From Fluoribacter dumoffii NY 23 (GTDB lineage Bacteria; Pseudomonadota; Gammaproteobacteria; Legionellales; Legionellaceae): DNA of 64,000 nt. Position numbers and translations under genes: made by a program. Of this stretch, positions 1 through 9,961 are shown piece by piece. The notes under the pieces were generated by a model. The model did not search any database. It saw only the letters and a program-made list of their open reading frames with translations, and was not told the DNA's origin. The number at the start of each line of letters is the position of its first letter. Positions within the stretch are counted from its first letter, which is position 1. The DNA is taken from contig NZ_CM001373.1 of the NCBI RefSeq assembly GCF_000236165.1, positions 2,936,726 through 3,000,725 of the forward strand, read 5' to 3'.

Positions 1-12
1 AAGGATTTTATT

Positions 13-471
13 ATGAAACCTCTTTGGCAAGGGACTTTGCTGTGGTTTATGCTTCTTATCTCTCCTTTAACTCTTTATGCCCAGGATGAAACTGACGTGT
101 GTCAGTGGGTAAAACAGATTTTAACTACCACCTTATCTGTAGATTACACTTATGAACCTGCAAATGCTGCGGAATTAAAAAAAAACTACAGTTTGAATGC
201 ATGGAATGCTCTCTCCAGTTTTTTAGGCAGTTATGTAGAAGTTATCAAAGAACAGCACCTAACGCTTCATCCTAAATTTATTAAAGACCCTGAGATTTCT
301 GAACAGGGAATTGTTTCGGGAATCACCTATTGGCGAGTTGATGAAGTAGTGTCGCTTCCTGAATTAAATCTCACAATTGCATTTTCACTATTGATTATTA
401 AAACAAATCCCTCCCCATATGGGCACTTTCTCATTCAAAGCATCAATATGCTAAAAAAGGAAAACTCATGA
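13..471 (+). CDS. IcmL/DotI-like secreted protein
   Basis: 152 residues with a signal peptide (basic start, hydrophobic core about 8-22, cleavage near LYA-QDE), so probably periplasmic or secreted. The mature part resembles the periplasmic domain of DotI/IcmL: a YTYEP segment followed by a lone-domain pattern (NYSLNAWNALSSFL, then a stretch leading to ITYWRV) typical of the small IcmL-like proteins that Legionella carries outside the Dot/Icm loci. A good ribosome site (AAGGA) lies just upstream. The stop overlaps the next start by ATGA, so the two genes are translationally coupled. Family assignment is from pattern recognition. A role in type IV secretion is not shown. Confidence 0.7.
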   Translation: MKPLWQGTLLWFMLLISPLTLYAQDETDVCQWVKQILTTTLSVDYTYEPANAAELKKNYSLNAWNALSSFLGSYVEVIKEQHLTLHPKFIKDPEISEQGIVSGITYWRVDEVVSLPELNLTIAFSLLIIKTNPSPYGHFLIQSINMLKKENS

Positions 472-941
472 ATATGCTAACTCGTTTTAAATTTTTTCTT
501 TGGAAATTCAGCCATTTTAAAGTCCCTATGCTCGGTTATCTAAAACCAAAGCTAATCAAACTTACGGATACAGAAATTGTGGTAAAACTTCCTTTAACCA
601 GACGCAGCCGCAATCATTTAAATTCCATGTATTTTGGAGCACTTTGTGTAGGTGCTGATTTAGCAGGGGGATTACATGGCTTTTATCATGCCGCACAAAA
701 ACAACTTAAATTTTCACTTGTATTCAAATCCTTTCAAGCGCAATTTTTACGCCGTCCTGAAGCAGATGTTTATTTCATTTGCCAAGAAGGCACAAAAGTC
801 AAAGCGATGCTGGAGGAGTCTCAAAAAACCAGAGAGCGCGTGACTCAACCCATTCAGATCAGAGCTTATACTGATTATCCTGGCCTTACTGAATTGGTTG
901 CCGAATTTGTTTTGGACCTATCCGTCAAAATACGCTCCTAA
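468..941 (+). CDS. DUF4442 hot-dog fold protein (thioesterase-like)
   Basis: 157 residues. The order of segments matches DUF4442 proteins, which are single hot-dog domains related to acyl-CoA thioesterases: an N-terminal helix, a KLPLTRRSRNHLNSMYFGAL segment (helix-capping N and FGA motif around residues 45-58), then GADLAGGLHGFY. No signal peptide, so cytoplasmic. It overlaps the IcmL-like gene by 4 bp (ATGA) and probably shares its transcript. The substrate is unknown; fatty acyl thioesters are the family-based guess. Confidence 0.7.
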   Translation: MNMLTRFKFFLWKFSHFKVPMLGYLKPKLIKLTDTEIVVKLPLTRRSRNHLNSMYFGALCVGADLAGGLHGFYHAAQKQLKFSLVFKSFQAQFLRRPEADVYFICQEGTKVKAMLEESQKTRERVTQPIQIRAYTDYPGLTELVAEFVLDLSVKIRS

Positions 942-1085
942 TTGAATCTCCTAACCAGAGCTACAGATAAAAGTTTGATTGATTTATCACTAATTACAGT
1001 CGAAAATATTGCCAGATTGAGGTATTATTAATTCCGAATAAATAATGCCCCATAAAAAAATTATGAATACATTAGGCAATCTGTA

Positions 1086-4000
1086 ATGATATTTGAAGAA
1101 TATATAAAATTATTAGAGTCATTCAAGCAAAACCAGATATCAAAAATTCTGGAACGAATTGACACTAAGATTTTTGATATACTCTACAGCAAACATGTCA
1201 GTCCCCGTATTGCAACCTATTTCCCTCACTATGAACTGTGTTTCATGGCCGATGATACCCAATTGGAACCCGGAAAATTATATGTTAGGGAACTCAACGG
1301 AAAAATAGCCTATTCGGTAATTACCCCGCAAAATGAAACGGTTAAGGATGTCATTTTAGAAGATCTTGATGCCCCTGCCCCTTTTAAATACAAAATTAAA
1401 TTGACGACTGAGGGTATTAACCCGAAAAAAGGCACATTTTACGTACGTAAACTTGAGACCGGTCTTGAATATACCGTTATCGACCCTCAAGGCAAATTAA
1501 TAACTGATGTAATAAAAAAACAAGAATTAAACATAAATTTAGCTTCAGATTTTACACCTAAAGATCTGGAACCCTTCTTACCGGAAATTACAAACATTGC
1601 ATCCAAAAAGAATCATTCTCTTCCTTTTACATTGGATGCGTTTAAAGCACGGATATTATCCGCCGCCTCGAGAAGAGGCCATACGCAGTGGGCTCCTTTT
1701 AAAAATTATGATCTCGATCCCGATAATATTTCCCAAATTAAAAAACTGATTAATGCACTTTATTACGCACGTCTTACTTTTTTAGATTTGGAGAATGTGG
1801 ATGTTAGAAATATTAAACGCAGCTATACTGATCTGAGATTACTCTATGGTAAAACAATTGATTTGGCTTATGAGGCCAGCTATTTGTTGACTCATTTAGA
1901 TGTCGATCTAAAAGACATGTTTGATGAAGAACTCGCTCTTATTTTGCCTTTATTTGGTCAAATCCAATCCTTTGCACAAAAGCACTTTGAAAATAAAAAA
2001 GGAATTGTCCAAGCCCTTGAACCCAAACCGCTCGCGTATAAAGCTGGAGAAATAGCGGGAATTACCATAGATCAATTACGCCCCAATGATGACGTTGATT
2101 TTAATTTCCTCACCCAATTCAGTGCTGTTTTACCAAGTTATATAGATAAGTTAACCCACTATATCGAACAATTTTCTTCACAGATTAAAGAATCAGAACC
2201 AAAGCTCAATCAAAAAAAGCTGGCTGAATTACAAAATGCCGCACTCAATCTATTGAATGATATAGAAAATATTAAAGGAAATAGCGTTTTTGTTTCCGTC
2301 AAATTTTTGAACTATATCCACATAATTAGCAATATCATCACCTTATCCATGAGTACTTTGGAGCAAATTGGAGAGCTCAGTGAATCTTCTCAGGACCTGG
2401 TTCGTGATAAACTGGGGCAGCTTAAGTATATTGTTCTGCCTACTTTATTCGGCTTGGTGGATAAAATCGAAGATAATGCCATGCTTAAGCCCGGTACTTT
2501 GTCTGTCCCCTTGATGGAAAAAGTCAAAGTTTTATATGAAAAAATACTTTATCTTCCCCAAAAAGCCATTGATTTTAAAAAGAAAGGTGCAAATTTACTT
2601 GAAATAGAAGACCCACACTTTATCGAATTAAGATTGGAAATGACCTACAGACGGATCGATAAAGCCAATAAAGCATTATATAAAATTCAAAAAGCAAACG
2701 CCGCATGCAGACGTTTTTTTACCATCTTAAAAGATCCCCAGTACAGTAAACTGCGCTTATATCAGCTTCCTGACGAGGTGAAGGAAGAGCTTGTAAAAAA
2801 CTATAAGCTTCTCAAACCTTACATGGCCCAACTCGACATTGATTTAAATTCTCTAATCATCTCGAGATTGACTGGTCCGGCAAAAGAAGATTGGTATTCT
2901 TATATTGGAACGCCCCTACGCTGGGTTAAAAAACAATTGCCTGCAGACCATATAAGCTTTGTATTGGCAAAAGAAAGCGCACTAAATAATTTAATAACTA
3001 AAGATGAAAACAGTAAGATCTTTCATATTAACCTTAACAAAGATTTAATTGACTCAGTACACAAAAAAGCAAATTTAGTTTTATTTCCCTACCGAGGTAA
3101 TGAAAAAACAAGTGTGTATGCAGTTGATGAATCAATACCGTTACATGTCGAGCAAGTTAAAGATAAAAAATCAAGACTTAAAAAGAAAGAGTTTGAATTG
3201 GTGCAAATGGCTTATTTGCACTTTGTCCAGATCATAAAAGAACAAATTGCCGCAAACCCTGATCTCTATAATAAAAATTTGGCGCTAAATAATCTCGGAG
3301 AAAAAGAGAGGAATGAATGCCACCAATTATTTAAGATATTTCAACCCTATCTAAACTCTATTGTCGCCCCCGAGTTTAAAGATTCAGCAAAAAATTTTGA
3401 ACTTTACTTAGTAGGTTTATTTGCAGAAAAAGAAAATCTAAAAACTCCATCTAAAGAGTTTTTTTTAAATCTTGATAATAATGTCCGTAATTTTTTTGAT
3501 TTCATCAATTTTCAGTGGTTCGATAAAAACGAATTTCAAAAAATATTAAACGCCTACAGTCAATTTTCCCAAATAATAAAGAAACAGATCGAGGAACAAC
3601 CTCAGCATTATGGAAATAACCTGGTTTTAACAAGTCTTGATGAAGGGACAAAACAAAAGTGCTATCAGTTATTCCAAATCTTCCAACCCTATTTTAAATT
3701 AGCAATTCCACGTGATCTTCAAGCCTCTGCACTTAATTTTGAAAAGTATCTCACTGCATTTCTTACTAATAAGCCTGTTGAGTTACTTGAGGCGCCGCCT
3801 GTTTCCCTATTTTTAAAACTGGATAAACCTATTCAGGATTTCTTTGCCGAATGGAAGGATAAAAGTCAAACTTATTATGATTTTGCGAAAGGTAAATTTC
3901 TTGATGAAAAAGAGTCAAAGGCGCTGGATGTCAAGCGGGAAGAAGATGCAAAACTGCATTTTAAAACGGTAGAGGGTGATAAATTACTGCAAAATTATGA

Positions 4001-6737
4001 GCAATTAACAGCAGATCAAACTCTCGAAATTTATCAATGGTACCGAAATAAGCATAACAAATTTTTAGTAGTCCATAATGCTTATACTCAATTTCTCAAG
4101 TTGCTTGATAAAGAAATAAAAGCAAAACCTGAAATTCAGGAAAACATATCGCTCCTCAATCAAATTCGTCCTGGGATAAAAGCTCAACTGCGGAATTTAT
4201 ACAGTATTTTCCAGCCTTATTTAATTAATGCAGTACCGTCCGAACATAAGGAAGACGCCCTAAGTTTCGATGAATTTTTAGTCGACAGTTTATCTACTAC
4301 ACAATTCTTTAGCGAAGATGCACCACCAATTGAAATATTTCTGGATTTGAAAAGTTATTTTCAAGATGTTTTTATTCGCTTCAATTCGGAATGGAATCGA
4401 AGAACTGAACGTTTTTTTAATTTAGCTCAAGAAAAATTTATTCTCGAAAACAATTCAACAGCACTTAAGCCCGATCCTACAACTGGCCGAGAGCACTTTG
4501 TAATCCAACACACCAATTATTCCAAGTGCATCCATGAGTTTAGGCAGTCTTTATTTGAGATAACAAAACTATTTAATCAGTCCATGCAAGCTGAATTAAC
4601 TCCTAACCTGTCAACTCAGCCCGTACCAGGGTCAGATCTTTCCGCCGAAGGATTATTTATTCAGGCATGGCAGACTGTATTGCCCCCATCTAAAGCACCT
4701 TTCCCTGAAATGGAGGATAATAACAAAAGGTTGGCGCAAAGCAGGCAAGTCTGTGCCTTAAAAGATATTTATAACAGTTTGTTCCATTTGGAAGGAATTG
4801 TCCTCGAGTTAGAAAATTTAAATAATAAAAGCATCAAAAGTCGATACGTATACTATTTATTACAAGCTTATGGACATCTTAATGAAATCATAAAATCTGC
4901 AAAACGTTTGGCTGCAGATCCGCATTTGGGCTTCCTGGCCCGAGATTTACTTGATAAGGCACAAACTATTTATGCAACCTTCCAGGAGCATTCTGATGCA
5001 TATCAAGTTGGGCCCGAGCAAATCTCCTTCGGACCAGCGCAAGTTCAATACAATGCCCTTTGGTATGTCCTTAATGCCTTTTATATTACCCCTAAGCACA
5101 TCAGAGCGTTTAAAAATACGAATTACCTGACCACTGCAGAGCTTAATGAATTACATTTTAAAGCCAAAAAATCAACATCATTTATCGAGGGATTGATTAA
5201 TAACTCTAATTCCTATTTTAAATTGTTCCTGCAAACGCCCAATATGATTTATTTATACCAGGAACTCACAGCCAAACTTAACGAATTTACGAGTACGTCC
5301 CATGATGCGGTCATGGATAATATTGAGAAGATACAGTCGGAAATATTGACTCCTATGCTTCTTGAAGCAGATCATTGGGAAAACCGATTAGGACTCTCTC
5401 CTGGGATATTATCAGGTCCATTAAGGCAAATTACCAATGAATTTTTCAAAGGATTATTGCACCCGCTGGACTTGGATTCCAAAACGCGAATAGGGTTAAT
5501 TTATGATAAAAAACAGCTGGAAAAAAGAACCAGTTTGACCAGGAAGCAAATCAACAGAAACCAAAAATATATAAAAAAAATAGATAAAGACTTCCAGGAT
5601 ATTGAACATCTATATCATTGGTATCTTGAAGTCACCACACCTATTGATGTATTGGATTTTTCTGTTCCCATCCAAAGAGTGCCACTCGATAAAGCAAAAA
5701 CTGAGCTCTGTGCAGCTTACAAGAAAGCATTGCCCAAACTGGCACAGCTAAAACAAAGTAAAAAAGTTGAAATCCCTCCCAGTATGTATGCAGAAGATCA
5801 TAAGCTGGATGAATTATGTAATTCTGGGCTTAAATCTTATGATCCGCATTTTACTGAAATCGAAGCGTTGATTGTGGCAAGCCATCATTATTATCTCGGC
5901 TTAAAAGCAACTCATCAAATGCGTCTGAATACGGTACAGGAAAAATTGGACTATCTGACGGATTTGGAGCCAATAGAGGCACAAGAAAAACAGCTTTTTG
6001 TTGAACAATATACTACCGATTCATTCAAAAAACATCTGGAAACAACCTGCAATAGTTCAAAAGCTTTACAATATTTGCAGTATAATACTGATAAAGAATA
6101 TAGGGATGAACTGCATGCATACCTACAAAACCTCCAAAAGGAAATCATTGCTAAATCCAAAAACTCCCGGAATATTGATCGGAGTATTAAAAAACTTTTA
6201 GAAATAGAAACCAGGAAATTCGAAAAAAAATACTACGCAGATTATTATCATCTTTTTACAGTACGTGCAGCCTTGGAACAATTTAAAATTTATTTCAGCT
6301 CTTCCAGACTTGCTATTCACAATCATAAAGCCCTCTTTGAAAGCGATAAAACTTTAGATATGAAATCTGAACGAATCAAAGAATTAGAAGCCATTGCTAA
6401 TAATCAATCCATGGAGGTTCATGATCGTTTGCAGGAAATTGAGAAAAAAATTAAAGACCCCAATTTCGGAAGAATTATCATGGCCCATAAACAAATGGAT
6501 ACATTTAGTTTCACTTACCTGAAAATATGTTTTTTCTCCTTGCTTGAGGCATTGAATTTATTTACCCCAACAAGAAAAATACTTCTTGGTCAAATCAATG
6601 CTGCTGTAACAAACCAACCCAAAATGAGTGAGCTAACCAAACGTTTGGGTCTATTTGCCACCAATAAACCCGATAATGATCTGGAAACCAAAAGATATGA
6701 GGCCCCTATTCTGCCCGTCTTGGATTCTAATCCCTAA
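1086..6737 (+). CDS. Very large helical Dot/Icm effector candidate (SdhA-position gene)
   Basis: 1883 residues, no signal peptide, almost entirely predicted helix and coiled coil with many Lys/Glu-rich stretches. Residues about 61-90 and 112-142 are two copies of a short beta-rich unit (PGKLYVREL.. and KGTFYVRKL.., each ending DVI). Three tandem units follow at about 707-805, 820-927 and 995-1105, each with an AYxxF..IK opening, an IFQPY centre and an FFL/FL.L.. end. Size, composition and position relative to fur and the ribosomal block recall sdhA of L. pneumophila, a Dot/Icm effector that protects the vacuole. However, SdhA there is about 1430 residues, so orthology is inferred from remembered gene order. 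The start has only a weak ribosome site (AGGC). Confidence 0.65.
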   Translation: MIFEEYIKLLESFKQNQISKILERIDTKIFDILYSKHVSPRIATYFPHYELCFMADDTQLEPGKLYVRELNGKIAYSVITPQNETVKDVILEDLDAPAPFKYKIKLTTEGINPKKGTFYVRKLETGLEYTVIDPQGKLITDVIKKQELNINLASDFTPKDLEPFLPEITNIASKKNHSLPFTLDAFKARILSAASRRGHTQWAPFKNYDLDPDNISQIKKLINALYYARLTFLDLENVDVRNIKRSYTDLRLLYGKTIDLAYEASYLLTHLDVDLKDMFDEELALILPLFGQIQSFAQKHFENKKGIVQALEPKPLAYKAGEIAGITIDQLRPNDDVDFNFLTQFSAVLPSYIDKLTHYIEQFSSQIKESEPKLNQKKLAELQNAALNLLNDIENIKGNSVFVSVKFLNYIHIISNIITLSMSTLEQIGELSESSQDLVRDKLGQLKYIVLPTLFGLVDKIEDNAMLKPGTLSVPLMEKVKVLYEKILYLPQKAIDFKKKGANLLEIEDPHFIELRLEMTYRRIDKANKALYKIQKANAACRRFFTILKDPQYSKLRLYQLPDEVKEELVKNYKLLKPYMAQLDIDLNSLIISRLTGPAKEDWYSYIGTPLRWVKKQLPADHISFVLAKESALNNLITKDENSKIFHINLNKDLIDSVHKKANLVLFPYRGNEKTSVYAVDESIPLHVEQVKDKKSRLKKKEFELVQMAYLHFVQIIKEQIAANPDLYNKNLALNNLGEKERNECHQLFKIFQPYLNSIVAPEFKDSAKNFELYLVGLFAEKENLKTPSKEFFLNLDNNVRNFFDFINFQWFDKNEFQKILNAYSQFSQIIKKQIEEQPQHYGNNLVLTSLDEGTKQKCYQLFQIFQPYFKLAIPRDLQASALNFEKYLTAFLTNKPVELLEAPPVSLFLKLDKPIQDFFAEWKDKSQTYYDFAKGKFLDEKESKALDVKREEDAKLHFKTVEGDKLLQNYEQLTADQTLEIYQWYRNKHNKFLVVHNAYTQFLKLLDKEIKAKPEIQENISLLNQIRPGIKAQLRNLYSIFQPYLINAVPSEHKEDALSFDEFLVDSLSTTQFFSEDAPPIEIFLDLKSYFQDVFIRFNSEWNRRTERFFNLAQEKFILENNSTALKPDPTTGREHFVIQHTNYSKCIHEFRQSLFEITKLFNQSMQAELTPNLSTQPVPGSDLSAEGLFIQAWQTVLPPSKAPFPEMEDNNKRLAQSRQVCALKDIYNSLFHLEGIVLELENLNNKSIKSRYVYYLLQAYGHLNEIIKSAKRLAADPHLGFLARDLLDKAQTIYATFQEHSDAYQVGPEQISFGPAQVQYNALWYVLNAFYITPKHIRAFKNTNYLTTAELNELHFKAKKSTSFIEGLINNSNSYFKLFLQTPNMIYLYQELTAKLNEFTSTSHDAVMDNIEKIQSEILTPMLLEADHWENRLGLSPGILSGPLRQITNEFFKGLLHPLDLDSKTRIGLIYDKKQLEKRTSLTRKQINRNQKYIKKIDKDFQDIEHLYHWYLEVTTPIDVLDFSVPIQRVPLDKAKTELCAAYKKALPKLAQLKQSKKVEIPPSMYAEDHKLDELCNSGLKSYDPHFTEIEALIVASHHYYLGLKATHQMRLNTVQEKLDYLTDLEPIEAQEKQLFVEQYTTDSFKKHLETTCNSSKALQYLQYNTDKEYRDELHAYLQNLQKEIIAKSKNSRNIDRSIKKLLEIETRKFEKKYYADYYHLFTVRAALEQFKIYFSSSRLAIHNHKALFESDKTLDMKSERIKELEAIANNQSMEVHDRLQEIEKKIKDPNFGRIIMAHKQMDTFSFTYLKICFFSLLEALNLFTPTRKILLGQINAAVTNQPKMSELTKRLGLFATNKPDNDLETKRYEAPILPVLDSNP

Positions 6738-6786
6738 TAATCTTAAGTAGAAAACTGCATTTAAAATTAAAATTCATCCAATTTTT

Positions 6787-9700
6787 TTAACCGAGAGACT
6801 CTTCGCTTTCTAAATGTTCTGCTGCAGCAATTTTCGTATGATCTGCTGCCAATAAGAGATACATTGAAGGAACAACAAAAAGGGTAAACAAAGTACCAAT
6901 CGAAATTCCCATGGCGATGACCAAACCAATGTTAAAACGGCTTTCAGCACCCGCCCCTGTAGCAAAAATTAGGGGTATTACTCCTAATACCATTGCCGCA
7001 GTAGTCATTAAAATCGGACGTAAACGAATTGCGGCAGCGGCTTTTATCGCATCAAATTTTCCTTGGCCACTAAGCTGTAAATCATTAGCAAATTGCACAA
7101 TCAAAATACCGTGTTTACTAATAAGGCCAATCAGCGTCACCAGACCTACCTCACTATAAATATTAAGCGTAGCATGACCAATGCCTAAACTGATAAAAAT
7201 CATGGCACCGCAAATGGACATAGGCACACTAATCAAAACTATGAGAGGGTCGCGGAAACTTTCAAATAAAGCAGCCAATGATAAAAAGATGATAATTAAA
7301 GCAAAGAAAAAAGTGACAATTAAACTGGAGCCTTCTTGAATATACTGACGGGATTGAGAGGCGTAATCAATGTAATAGCCTTGAGGTAACTCCTGTTTGG
7401 CAATGTCAGCAAAAGTGTCCAATGCTTTTCCCATAGATACCCCAGGAAAGGCTACAGCCGAAATCGTAGCAGAATTGAGCTGTTGAAAATGATTTAATGA
7501 TTCAGGAACAATCTGCTTTTGTAAACTGGCTACAGTAGATAGGGGTATGGAGGCTCCCGAAGAGGTCTTAATGTAATAGTTTAATACTTGTTCGGGGTTC
7601 AGTCGTGTCTCCCTCTTCACTTGAGGGATTACCTGGTAAGAGCGACCAGCATAATTGAAATAGTTGATATACCCTTCACTCAAGGCAGATCCAAATAAAT
7701 TACCTAAATCCTGCATGGTCAAGCCAAACTGGGATATTTTATCGCGATCCAGCTTAATTTTCGTCTGTATTTGATCAATTTTGAGATCAGGATCAATAAA
7801 TGCAAAAATACCAGACTCATAAGCTTTATCTAAAATACGTTGTAATACATCATTTAATTTATCAAAAGTCTCCGTCGTAGTGATAACAAATTGGATGGGG
7901 AGACCGCTCCCGCCTCCGGGTAATGAAGGTAACTGAAATGCTGCCACTTTAGCCCCTGCAATTTTATTGAGCTCCTTTTGAATTATGGGCACTAAATCAT
8001 TGGAGGTTCGTGTACGTTCCTCCCAAGGTTTTAATACCATTCCAATGATAGAAGTATTCAAACCTTGAGATCCATCGACCTGGAAAATATGATCCATTTC
8101 GGGAAATTTTTTAAATATTTTATTTACTTCATTAGCATAAAGTTGTGTTTGGGCTAAAGAAGCGTTTGCTGGTGCAGTTACCTGAGCGATAACAATCCCC
8201 ATATCTTCTTGAGGGGCCAATTCTGTTGATGAAGTAATAAAAAGAAAATAATTACTTAAGAGAATGATGATGGCAAAAACAACTACAACCGGCAAATGTT
8301 TCAAGGTTGAGGATAAAATCCGTTCATAAGATTTCTCAAGTTTTGTGAATGAATTATCAACATAGGTCATAAATCGCCCTTTAATAGATCCATCACCCAA
8401 TTTAAGGAATTTGGAACACATCATAGGGGACAAAGTTAAGGCAATTACAGCCGAGACTGTTACTGCACCGGCAAGGGAAAAGGCAAACTCGGTAAACAAT
8501 GCCCCTGTTAAGCCGCCCATAAATCCAATAGGTAAATAGACAGCAATCAAAACTACAGTGATGGCAATAATAGGGTTCGCCAATTCACGCGCCCCCAATA
8601 AAGCGGCTTTAAAGCGTGTTTTCCCCTCCTCGATGTGGCGCTGCACGTTTTCAACCACAATAATTGCATCATCCACTACCAGACCTATGGCGAGCACTAA
8701 AGCCAATAAAGTAAGCAAGTTAATGGAATATCCTAAAATGAGCATGATCCAAAAGGCCCCAATCAGAGACAAGGGGATTGCAATAATTGGAATGACAACT
8801 GAGCGGATGGAGCCAAGAAAGATAAAAATGACAACAGTTACAATTAAAAATGCCTCTAATAAAGAAACAACCACTTCATGAATCGAAGAATCAACAAATA
8901 AACTGGCATCATATACAATTTTGCCTTCCAGGCCTTGTGGTAATTGTTCCTGAATGGTGGGAAATATTTTTTTAATCTCATCGATTACAGTTAAAAGATT
9001 GGCTGAAGGTGCGACAACTATCCCTATATATACCGCGGTGCGTCCATCAAAACTTACTGAAGAATTATAATTTTGTGCACCCAAATCCACAGTTGCCACA
9101 TCTTCCAAACGAATTATTGCCCCGTTTTGCGCTTTAATGATCATTTTCTTAAACTGGTTAACATTCGTTAAGTCCGTACCAGCGGTAAGATTCTGAATAA
9201 ACATCTGGCCATCAGTACGACCTACAGCAGAAATAAAATCATTATTTGCCAGAGCCGCGCCAATTTCTGCTGCAGAAATCCCATACCCCGCAAGTTTAAC
9301 CGGATCAAGCCATGCTCTTAGGGCAAAGGTTTGATTTCCTAAAATTTGTGCATTTTGTACCCCATTGACCGCTTGTAATTTTGGCTGTACGACCCGAATT
9401 AAATAATCTGTAATTTTATTAATCGGTAATTCATCGCTATAAAAACCAATATACATGGAATCAATCGTTTGCCCCACTGAAACGGTGATAACCGGTTGCT
9501 GCGAATTTTTGGGAAGCTGGTTCAAAACGGCATTTACTTTGGTGGTAATATCGGACAATGCCTTTAAAGGATCATAATTGAGAAGAAGGTTTACAGTAAT
9601 CGTACTTGTACTAGGTGAACTGATGGACGTCATGTAGTCAATCCCATTAGCTTGGGCGATTGAATTTTCTAATGGGGTAGTGATAAAACCTGCAATGACA

Positions 9701-9870
9701 TCAGGGTCAGCCCCTGTATAAGCCGTGGTTACAGTGACGATGGCATTTTCTGTAAATGGATATTGCATTACAGGTAAAGATCCAATGGAGCGTAAGCCCA
9801 TGGCTAAAAGCATCAAGCTAATTACTGTAGCCAGTACAGGTCTTCTAATAAAAATATCAGTAAACCGCAT
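6787..9870 (-). CDS. RND multidrug efflux permease (HAE1/AcrB type)
   Basis: 1027 residues, the normal AcrB-family length. It opens with MRFTDIFIRRPVLATVIS and has two halves, each with one helix, a large periplasmic loop and five further helices. The proton-relay residues are all present: Asp400-Asp401 in TM4 (GLVVDDAIVVVEN) and Lys919 in TM10 (GLISKHGIL). This fits a trimeric inner-membrane drug/proton antiporter. It is the last gene of a three-gene operon, 91 bp after the membrane fusion protein gene. The substrate cannot be told from sequence. Confidence 0.92.
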   Translation of the reverse strand: MRFTDIFIRRPVLATVISLMLLAMGLRSIGSLPVMQYPFTENAIVTVTTAYTGADPDVIAGFITTPLENSIAQANGIDYMTSISSPSTSTITVNLLLNYDPLKALSDITTKVNAVLNQLPKNSQQPVITVSVGQTIDSMYIGFYSDELPINKITDYLIRVVQPKLQAVNGVQNAQILGNQTFALRAWLDPVKLAGYGISAAEIGAALANNDFISAVGRTDGQMFIQNLTAGTDLTNVNQFKKMIIKAQNGAIIRLEDVATVDLGAQNYNSSVSFDGRTAVYIGIVVAPSANLLTVIDEIKKIFPTIQEQLPQGLEGKIVYDASLFVDSSIHEVVVSLLEAFLIVTVVIFIFLGSIRSVVIPIIAIPLSLIGAFWIMLILGYSINLLTLLALVLAIGLVVDDAIIVVENVQRHIEEGKTRFKAALLGARELANPIIAITVVLIAVYLPIGFMGGLTGALFTEFAFSLAGAVTVSAVIALTLSPMMCSKFLKLGDGSIKGRFMTYVDNSFTKLEKSYERILSSTLKHLPVVVVFAIIILLSNYFLFITSSTELAPQEDMGIVIAQVTAPANASLAQTQLYANEVNKIFKKFPEMDHIFQVDGSQGLNTSIIGMVLKPWEERTRTSNDLVPIIQKELNKIAGAKVAAFQLPSLPGGGSGLPIQFVITTTETFDKLNDVLQRILDKAYESGIFAFIDPDLKIDQIQTKIKLDRDKISQFGLTMQDLGNLFGSALSEGYINYFNYAGRSYQVIPQVKRETRLNPEQVLNYYIKTSSGASIPLSTVASLQKQIVPESLNHFQQLNSATISAVAFPGVSMGKALDTFADIAKQELPQGYYIDYASQSRQYIQEGSSLIVTFFFALIIIFLSLAALFESFRDPLIVLISVPMSICGAMIFISLGIGHATLNIYSEVGLVTLIGLISKHGILIVQFANDLQLSGQGKFDAIKAAAAIRLRPILMTTAAMVLGVIPLIFATGAGAESRFNIGLVIAMGISIGTLFTLFVVPSMYLLLAADHTKIAAAEHLESEESLG

Positions 9871-9961
9871 TATCTAATCCTTGATCTATCTAAACGACTT
9901 GTTTCGTTGCAATGTAACCTGTGGCCTGATTACCTGGACTCCCAGCATATTCCGCGATCGC

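Noticed and set aside
6738..6786. Terminator between the giant gene and the RND operon
   Set aside because: The 49-base gap has no stem of more than a few base pairs and no T-run behind a stem.
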